This document shows positions 6,566-11,618 of a stretch of DNA of 11,618 nt, one piece after another. Below the pieces are notes generated by a model, which saw only the letters and a list, made by a program, of their open reading frames with translations, was not told the DNA's origin and did no database searches. Source of the DNA: an uncultured Acidimicrobiales bacterium (GTDB taxonomy: Bacteria > Actinomycetota > Acidimicrobiia > Acidimicrobiales > UBA10347). Made by a program: the position numbers and the translations under genes. Each line of letters starts with the position of its first letter. The stretch's first letter is position 1. The stretch covers positions 1-11,618 of the forward strand of contig CALDGN010000369.1 in NCBI GenBank assembly GCA_937942965.1. Reading direction: 5' to 3'.

Positions 6566-7730
6566 CCCAATGCCGCTCGGCCATCTCAAGGTCATTGACC
6601 TGACCCTCGCTCGGGCTGGTCCGACCGCGGTGCGTCAGTTCGCGGACTGGGGCGCCGACGTGATCCGAGTCGAACCGCCCGCCGGTGACTCGGTGCTCGA
6701 CGCGCGCCACGGGCCCGACTTCCAGAACCTGCACCGCAACAAGCGGGCGATCACGATCGACCTCAAAACCGACGAAGGGCACGCGCTGTTCCTCGACCTC
6801 GTGCGCGATGCCGACGTGCTCATCGAAAACATGCGCAGCGACGTGAAGCACCGGCTCGGCATCGACTTCGAGACGCTGCACGAGATCAACCCGCGCCTGG
6901 TCTACGGCTCGCTGTCGGGTTTTGGTCAAGACGGCCCGTACTCGAACCGACCTGGCATGGACCAGGTCACCCAAGGCATGGGTGGCCTCATGTCGATCAC
7001 CGGCGAGCCAGGCGGTGGGCCGATGCGGGTCGGCGTTCCGATCAGCGACCTGAGCGCCGGCATGTACCTGGCCCTTGGCTGTTGCATTGCGCTCATCGAA
7101 CGCGAGCAGTCCGGCAAAGGACAATGGGTCACGACCTCGCTGCTCGAGTCGATCATCTCGATGCTCGACTTCCAAGCGGCGCGCTGGACGATGGAGGGAG
7201 AGGTGCCGCCGCAGGCAGGCAACGACCATCCGACGCTGATCCCGATGGGCACGTATCCGGCCGCCGACGGCCACATCAACATTTGCGCGCCGGGCAACGA
7301 CCGCTTCGCTCGGCTGTGCTCGATCATCGAGGCCCCCGAGCTCGTCGACCATCCCGACTATGCGAGTTCTGCGAATCGAAGCCGCAACCGCGTCGCACTC
7401 AACGCCGAGATCGCAGCCCGAACGGCCACGAAGCCGATGGCGCATTGGATCCCACTCATCAATGACGCCGGTATGCCGTGCGGGCCGATCAACTCGATCG
7501 ACGAGACGTTCGCTGATCCGCAAGTCGAACACCTGGCCATGCGGGCAAGCGTCGATCACCCGCAGCTCGGTGCCTTTGACATCGTCCGCAACGCCGTGTC
7601 GATGTCGCGCACGCCGCACCGCGTCGAGCGGGCCGCTCCCGACCGTGGCCAAGACACCGACGAGGTCCTCGCCGAGATGGGCCTCACCGTCGACCAGATC
7701 GCCGAACTCCGCACCCGCAACATCATCTAA
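6558..7730 (+). CDS. CaiB/BaiF (class III) CoA-transferase family protein
   Basis: The 390-residue product is a standard single-domain family III CoA-transferase. The N-terminus LKVIDLTLARAGPTAVRQFA and GADVIRVEPP begins the CoA-binding Rossmann-like domain. NLHRNKRAITIDLKTDEG and 'DVLIENMRSDV' are the usual conserved blocks. The catalytic aspartate is Asp135 in 'RPGMDQVTQGMGGLMSITG', and 'INDAGMPCGPINSIDE' occurs in the C-terminal region. These enzymes transfer CoA between carboxylic acids through an aspartyl-CoA anhydride; some members instead race­mise alpha-methyl acyl-CoAs. In this operon it probably activates a pathway acid to its thioester for the crotonase-fold and thiolase-like enzymes. 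ATG 6558 overlaps the end of DUF3500 by eight bases, with a weak TAGG eight bases upstream; ATG 6570 is an alternative. Confidence 0.93.
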   Translation: MDSPMPLGHLKVIDLTLARAGPTAVRQFADWGADVIRVEPPAGDSVLDARHGPDFQNLHRNKRAITIDLKTDEGHALFLDLVRDADVLIENMRSDVKHRLGIDFETLHEINPRLVYGSLSGFGQDGPYSNRPGMDQVTQGMGGLMSITGEPGGGPMRVGVPISDLSAGMYLALGCCIALIEREQSGKGQWVTTSLLESIISMLDFQAARWTMEGEVPPQAGNDHPTLIPMGTYPAADGHINICAPGNDRFARLCSIIEAPELVDHPDYASSANRSRNRVALNAEIAARTATKPMAHWIPLINDAGMPCGPINSIDETFADPQVEHLAMRASVDHPQLGAFDIVRNAVSMSRTPHRVERAAPDRGQDTDEVLAEMGLTVDQIAELRTRNII

Positions 7731-7749
7731 GTCGTCTCAGGAACCAATC

Positions 7750-8550
7750 ATGGAACTCGCACTCGAAACGCCGTACATGCTCGCTCGGATCGAAGACGGC
7801 GTGGGCTGGATGACGTTCAACAATCCCGACCGCCGTAACGCGATGAAGATGGAGATGAACCGAGCCATCGTCGAGATCCTCGGCGAGTTCGACCGCAGCG
7901 ATGACGTGCGCGTCGTCGTCATGCGTGGAGCGGGCGACAAGGCATTCGTGTCCGGCGCGGACATCTCCGAGTTCGAAACCCATCGTTCGACGCCCGAGGG
8001 CCGCGCAGAGTTCGACCGCATCTCTGCCGAAGCGAGCCGGGCATTCACCGACTTGTCGAAGCCGCTCATCGCCATGATCCGCGGCTTCTGCATGGGAGGC
8101 GGACTCGCGACCGCGCTCCAGGCCGACCTGCGGGTGAGCGCTGACGACGGCCAGTTCGGAATCCCCGCCGCTCGCCTCGGTCTTGGCTACGGCTTCGCGG
8201 GCATCGACAAGCTCACCCACATCGTCGGCCCGACGATGGCCGCCGAGATCATGCTGACGGCACGCCGCTTCACGGCGACCGAAGCCCATCACATGGGGCT
8301 TATCAACCGGGTCGTCGCTGTCGACGACCTTGAAGCGACTGTCGCCGAACTCGCCAGCACCATCGCGGCCAACGCCCCGCTCACCGTCAAGGCAGCCAAA
8401 GCCTGTGTGCGCGAGACCTTCGTCGATCCGGCCCGACGTGACCTCGACCGGCTGGCCGACATGGTCGAGACCTGTTTCCTCAGCCGCGACTACCAAGAGG
8501 GCAGAAGTGCCTTCATGGAGAAGCGCCCCGCCGAGTTCGAAGGACGCTAA
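7750..8550 (+). CDS. Crotonase-fold (enoyl-CoA hydratase/isomerase family) protein without the classical catalytic glutamates
   Basis: The 266-residue protein has the complete crotonase fold: 'TFNNPDRRNAM' near the N-terminus, the first oxyanion-hole strand AFVSGADISEF (66-75), and the second, 'IRGFCMGGGLATALQADLR' (110-128). The two acids that hydrate the double bond in classical enoyl-CoA hydratase (Glu144 and Glu164 of the rat enzyme) fall at Ala120 and Ala140 (GIPAARLGLG). The oxyanion hole is kept, so CoA-thioester enolate chemistry is likely, but ordinary hydration is doubtful. Crotonase-fold relatives also act as hydrolases, decarboxylases, isomerases or C-C bond lyases. It is the last gene of the array, 19 bases after the CoA-transferase. 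ATG 7750 is preceded by CAGGAA at 7738-7743; the longer upstream open frame overlaps the CoA-transferase and has no family similarity. The downstream convergent gene ends only 18 bases away. Confidence 0.9.
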   Translation: MELALETPYMLARIEDGVGWMTFNNPDRRNAMKMEMNRAIVEILGEFDRSDDVRVVVMRGAGDKAFVSGADISEFETHRSTPEGRAEFDRISAEASRAFTDLSKPLIAMIRGFCMGGGLATALQADLRVSADDGQFGIPAARLGLGYGFAGIDKLTHIVGPTMAAEIMLTARRFTATEAHHMGLINRVVAVDDLEATVAELASTIAANAPLTVKAAKACVRETFVDPARRDLDRLADMVETCFLSRDYQEGRSAFMEKRPAEFEGR

Positions 8551-8568
8551 GGCAGACGCGATGGGCTC

Positions 8569-9891
8569 CTAGCGGAGATCGGTTCCGGTTGAGTTCGTTG
8601 CGTGATCGCGAGCGGTGCGGAACCACTGCGCCGTCGACGGTGCGGTCTCATCGATGGCACGAACGAGATCCTTCATCGTGACCGGACGTGTCTCGCCCGT
8701 GTCGATCGAATCGAAGATCGCGTACTCGGTCGCAAGTTCACAGACGAAGACCAGCTCAGCGGCGCTGTAGGTCGGTGTCGCAGCCGCGAGGCCTTCGGTA
8801 TCGATGCGCCCGATCGGGCGATCCGCAAGCTGCTGGCGGATGATGGCAGCGCGTGCTTCGGCGTCGGGAGACTGCACGAGCAGTTGCGTGCCGAAGCGCC
8901 GAGCCTCGATCACGTTGCGATTGAGCAGCCACGGCCGCTGCGTCGAGCCAATGACTGCAATCCGGTCGCCGCAGTCGCGAACCAGTTTGTCCAGACGAGT
9001 CATGAACTCGCGCAGGGCCTGCGTCACCAGCGACGCGTGACCACAGAGTGCGTCGAGCCCATCGAGAAACAGCACGCAGGGCGCGTTCGCTTCTGCCTCG
9101 GCAAAGATCGCGGCGATCTCGTGGCGGCCCTTGACGAGCCATGTCTCGACCGCTTCCGCGACGTGCACATGCACGACCTGTCGCTCGAGGGTGCCGGCAC
9201 AGGCATCGGCCATGGTCGCCTTGCCGCACCCTGGAGGGCCCCACAGCAAGAGCCCGCCCAGTTGCGGGGTCGACGGGTTGTCGCAGAATGCGTAGAGGTC
9301 GCCTCGGAGTTTGGTCATGCCAACGAGGCGATCCAGGCTCGTCCACGGTTGGCGAATCTCAATCAGGCGTCGCCCTGGCTCAATCGTTGCGTCCCAGCCC
9401 TGTGGAGGCCCATGAAAGGTCACGGGCGCGGTGGGGGAGTCGTGTCCGATCGGGGTGCCAGCGTCGTCGCCTTCTCGGAGGTCGTGAATCACTGCGCCGA
9501 GTGAGGGCTCGCGCTGCGCCTCAGACAACTCGTCCTGAGTGGAGGATGGCGTCGGGCTTGTGGCTGACGCCGTCGACCCGGACGAATGCTCGTCAGCCGT
9601 GGTCGGCTCAGGCGGAGCAATCTCTTCGAGCTCGACCGCTCCGATGACCGCGTCGAGGACTCGTTCGTACCGGCGAGCCAGGTCGCTGTTGCCCATGCGG
9701 TCTAGGACACGGGTGGCGAGGCCAAGCAACGCAACATCGTCGGGTGCATAGGCGAGTCCGGCGCGGATGTCGGCGAGCGCCTCGTCGTCGCGCCCGTGTT
9801 CGATCAGGAGATCACAAAGATGCACGCGCAGGGTGACGTTCTCGACGTCGTTGGCAAGTGCCTCTCGAAGTGCGGGGAAGTTCGTGTCCAT
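8569..9891 (-). CDS. TPR and AAA+ ATPase-domain protein with degenerate nucleotide-binding motifs
   Basis: The 440-residue protein, read from ATG 9891, starts with TPR-like helices (about 1-80; 'LRVHLCDLLIEHGRDDEALA' resembles a TPR unit). A Ser/Thr/Pro/Glu-rich linker of roughly 90-150 follows, then an AAA+ module of the Vps4/katanin/FtsH type (about 185-440). The Walker A motif is GPPGCGKA (218-225), with Ala225 in place of the Mg-binding Thr/Ser. Walker B is VLFLDGLD, with Gly278 in place of the catalytic Glu. Sensor 1 carries Gln318 (GSTQRPW) where Asn is usual. An arginine-rich EARRFG box is present. ATP binding may persist, but hydrolysis looks impaired. A longer reading from GTG 9945 adds 18 residues of Gly/Pro/Thr-rich sequence and seems less likely; GAGGAC sits just upstream of ATG 9891, though close to it. 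It is convergent with the operon and divergent from formate dehydrogenase. Its role is unknown. Confidence 0.85.
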   Translation of the reverse strand: MDTNFPALREALANDVENVTLRVHLCDLLIEHGRDDEALADIRAGLAYAPDDVALLGLATRVLDRMGNSDLARRYERVLDAVIGAVELEEIAPPEPTTADEHSSGSTASATSPTPSSTQDELSEAQREPSLGAVIHDLREGDDAGTPIGHDSPTAPVTFHGPPQGWDATIEPGRRLIEIRQPWTSLDRLVGMTKLRGDLYAFCDNPSTPQLGGLLLWGPPGCGKATMADACAGTLERQVVHVHVAEAVETWLVKGRHEIAAIFAEAEANAPCVLFLDGLDALCGHASLVTQALREFMTRLDKLVRDCGDRIAVIGSTQRPWLLNRNVIEARRFGTQLLVQSPDAEARAAIIRQQLADRPIGRIDTEGLAAATPTYSAAELVFVCELATEYAIFDSIDTGETRPVTMKDLVRAIDETAPSTAQWFRTARDHATNSTGTDLR

Positions 9892-10130
9892 GTCCTCGGT
9901 CCCAGGTGTCCCCGCTCCAGTCGGCGATCCAGTGCCGCGGACCACCGAAATGAAACGCGCTGGGCCACGTTTCCCACGCGCGACCTAGTCAGAAGGACCA
10001 GGACTTGGCAAGAAAGCCAGGGCTGGCCTCGAATCCGGCTGACAGGACGTCACGCGACGCGATGACATCGACATGGCTGCAACGCCATTCCGAACGACAC
10101 CCGCGGCGGCGCAGTTCTACACTCCGACAC
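9892..10130. promoter_or_regulatory. Divergent intergenic region between AAA+ and formate dehydrogenase genes
   Basis: This 239-base stretch presumably carries the promoters of both divergent genes. For the formate dehydrogenase, TACACT (10118-10123) fits a -10 hexamer (TANNNT). ACGACA (10094-10099) lies 18 bases upstream as a weak -35. That would place transcription initiation about seven bases later, at or next to GTG 10131, implying a leaderless mRNA. None of the three + strand frames here contains cysteines that could supply the missing iron-sulfur domain, and each has stops. No other gene or repeat is seen. Confidence 0.35.
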
Positions 10131-11618
10131 GTGAAGCACAAGACGAAGCAGCACCTTCCCAAAGAACGGCTCACGCACCCCTGGGTCCGCGAAGGTGACG
10201 AACTCGTCCCTGCGACGTGGGACGAAGCCCTCGATCGCGTCGCCGCAGGCCTTGGCGCTGCTCGCGACAAGGGCCCTGAGGCCTTCGGTATGTTCAGCTG
10301 CTCGAAGTCGACAAACGAGATGAACTATGCCGCCCAACGATTCGCCCGGGTGGTGATGGGGTCGAACAACATCGACTCCTGTAACCGAACTTGACACGCT
10401 CCTTCGGTGGTCGGTCTGGCCACAGTGCTCGGAGCAGGCGGCGGCACGTCGTCGTACAAGGAGATCGAGGAGACCGACGTCATCCTCCTGTGGGGCTCAA
10501 ACGCTCGTGAAGCGCACCCCATCTTCTTCCATCACCTTCTGAAGGGCCTCGACAACGGGGCCACCATGTACTCGGTTGATCCGCGTCGCACCTCGTCGGC
10601 ACGCTTCGCCGATGTGTGGCTCGGCATCGAGGTCGGCTCCGACGTCGCGCTCGCCAACACGGTCGCCCGCGAGATCATCGCCGCCGATCTGCACAACAAG
10701 GACTTCGTCGCCCACTCGACGCAGGGCTTCGAAGAGCTCAAGGCCGCCGTCGAGCCGTACACGCTCGAACGAGGCGCAGAGCTCACCGGCGTGCCCGCCG
10801 AAGCGATCCGTGAAATGGCCCACGCCTACGCGACCGCCGAGAAGGCTCAGATCCTGTGGACGCTCGGCATCACCGAGCATCACAACGCCGTCGACAACGT
10901 GCTGTCCCTCTGCAACCTGGCGCTGCTCACCGGGCACGTCGGTCGTTGGGGCAGCGGACTCGTCCCGTTGCGCGGCCAGAACAACGTGCAAGGCGGCGGC
11001 GACATGGGCGCGTTGCCGAACAAGTTCCCCGGCTTCCAGAACGTCGACGATCCTGCTGCGATCGCCAAGTTCGAAGCGATGTACGCAACCGAGCTCGACG
11101 GACGCAAGCTGAACCCCGTCCCTGGGCTGCACTTGACGCTGATGTTCGAGGCCATGGAGACCGGCGACCTGAGCGCTGTCTATGTCATCGGTGAGAATCC
11201 TGCCGACTCCGAGGCCGACATCAACCACGCTCGCAAGATGCTGCGCAGCCTCGACTTCTTGGTTGTGCAGGACATCTTCATGACGCGTACCGCTGAGCTC
11301 GCCGACGTCGTCTTGCCGGCCTCGATCGCGTGGGCCGAGTCGGATGGCACCTGCACTTCGTCGGAACGACGAGTCCAGCGGATTCGCGCTGCGGTCACGC
11401 CACCGGGCGAAGCGCGCGACGACATCGAAATCATCTACGACATCGCCCGCCGCATGGGCGTCGACTGGGGCGCAACCGATCCCGAGCAACTGTGGGACGA
11501 GCTCCGCGAACTCTCGCCGATGCATGCCGGCATGTCGTGGGACCGCCTCGAAGCCGAAGGCGGCCTGCAGTGGCCGTGCCCTTCGCTCGATCACCCCGGG
11601 TCTCCGTTCCTGCACGGT
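10131..11618 (+). CDS. fdhA: Selenocysteine-containing formate dehydrogenase alpha subunit, 3'-truncated by window end
   Basis: The frame encodes the molybdopterin (bis-MGD) core of a formate dehydrogenase, interrupted by one TGA (10392-10394). The flanking residues are SCNRT-[TGA]-HAPSVVGLATV, matching the invariant 'R-V-U-H-G-P-S-V-A-G-L' of E. coli FdhF, so the TGA is read as selenocysteine (residue 88). Further family blocks are 'PATWDEALDRVA', 'NNIDSCNRT', PLRGQNNVQGGGDMGALPN, YVIGENPADSEADINH, VVQDIFMTRTAELADVVLPA and 'DGTCTSSERRVQRIR'. The enzyme oxidises formate to CO2, or the reverse, using Mo/W-bis-MGD with Sec as metal ligand. From GTG 10131 the protein begins just where the normal [4Fe-4S] domain would end: about 52 residues with four Cys and a conserved Lys are absent, and no upstream frame supplies them. 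Other starts in frame (ATG 10062, TTG 10005) add only Cys-free basic sequence. The C-terminus lies beyond the window. Sec and family are very sure; the start is uncertain. Confidence 0.92.
10392..10435 (+). promoter_or_regulatory. UGA selenocysteine codon and bacterial SECIS hairpin
   Basis: Directly after the TGA, GCTCC (10398-10402) pairs with GGAGC (10431-10435) as a lower stem. GTGGTC (10407-10412) pairs with GGCCAC (10418-10423), including one U-G pair, as the apical stem closing on the loop GGTCT (10413-10417). In E. coli fdhF the SelB-binding apical loop also carries GGUCU and, from memory, begins 18 bases after the UGA, the same distance as here. SelB bound to this hairpin should bring Sec-tRNA to the UGA. 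The organism should therefore encode SelA, SelB, SelC and SelD. Confidence 0.88.

Noticed and set aside
6267..7652. 461-codon minus-strand frame over the CoA-transferase
   Set aside because: Low-complexity Arg/His/Asp-rich translation typical of antisense frames in high-GC DNA; the opposite strand encodes a complete CaiB-type protein.
8551..8568. Bidirectional terminator between the crotonase and AAA+ genes
   Set aside because: Only 18 bases separate the stops and no inverted repeat is visible there.
8602..9504. 300-codon plus-strand frame over the AAA+ gene
   Set aside because: No family motifs, no ribosome binding site, and the minus strand carries P-loop and TPR features.
10005..10394. 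A stand-alone 129-residue protein ending at the TGA, with the downstream part as a pseudogene remnant
   Set aside because: Formate dehydrogenase sequence runs through the TGA in the same frame, the codon is at the selenocysteine site, and a SECIS hairpin follows.
10497..11615. Long open frame on the minus strand opposite formate dehydrogenase
   Set aside because: It is the antisense of a strongly biased GC-rich gene; its translation has no recognisable domain, while the plus strand is unmistakably formate dehydrogenase.
1..11618. CRISPR array, tRNA, rRNA, insertion sequence or phage attachment site
   Set aside because: No spaced direct repeats, cloverleaf-like segments, transposase motifs or terminal inverted repeats were found.

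Overview
The window reads as a high-GC actinobacterial chromosome or metagenomic contig. An Acidimicrobiia-like (Ilumatobacter-type) host is my inference from three things: the strong G/C preference at third codon positions, GTG starts, and the mix of SCP-x thiolase/DUF35, PPOX/F420-type and class III CoA-transferase genes. There are no rRNA, tRNA, CRISPR or insertion-sequence signatures. Coding density is very high.

Region 1 (1-8550, all + strand) is one tightly packed array of nine genes. In order: the C-terminal end of an M81/MlrC-type metallopeptidase-family protein; a thiolase-like SCP-x protein without the usual nucleophilic cysteine; a DUF35 zinc-ribbon/OB partner; a ThDP-dependent enzyme of the acetolactate synthase type; a PPOX-fold flavin/F420 oxidoreductase; an FAD aromatic hydroxylase resembling 2,6-dihydroxypyridine 3-monooxygenase; a DUF3500 protein; a CaiB/BaiF CoA-transferase; and a crotonase-fold protein lacking both classical glutamates. 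Most junctions are overlaps or gaps under 25 bases, apart from a 45-base gap before the thiolase and a 65-base gap before the PPOX gene, so this is probably one operon. The set suggests catabolism of a (hetero)cyclic or hydroxylated compound: ring hydroxylation, CoA activation, crotonase chemistry, then retro-aldol cleavage by the thiolase-like/DUF35 pair, with the ThDP enzyme handling a 2-oxo acid or aldehyde. Substrate and reaction order are unknown.

Region 2 (8569-9891, - strand) is a convergent TPR plus AAA+ protein whose nucleotide-binding motifs are degenerate (Walker A ends GKA, Walker B reads DG).

Region 3 (9892-11618) holds a divergent intergenic region and then the start of a formate dehydrogenase alpha subunit, cut by the window edge. 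Its in-frame TGA lies exactly at the selenocysteine position and is followed by a well-formed bacterial SECIS hairpin, so this is a selenoprotein, not a broken gene. The protein also lacks the N-terminal [4Fe-4S] domain that normally precedes the molybdopterin domain, which is the most unusual feature of the window.
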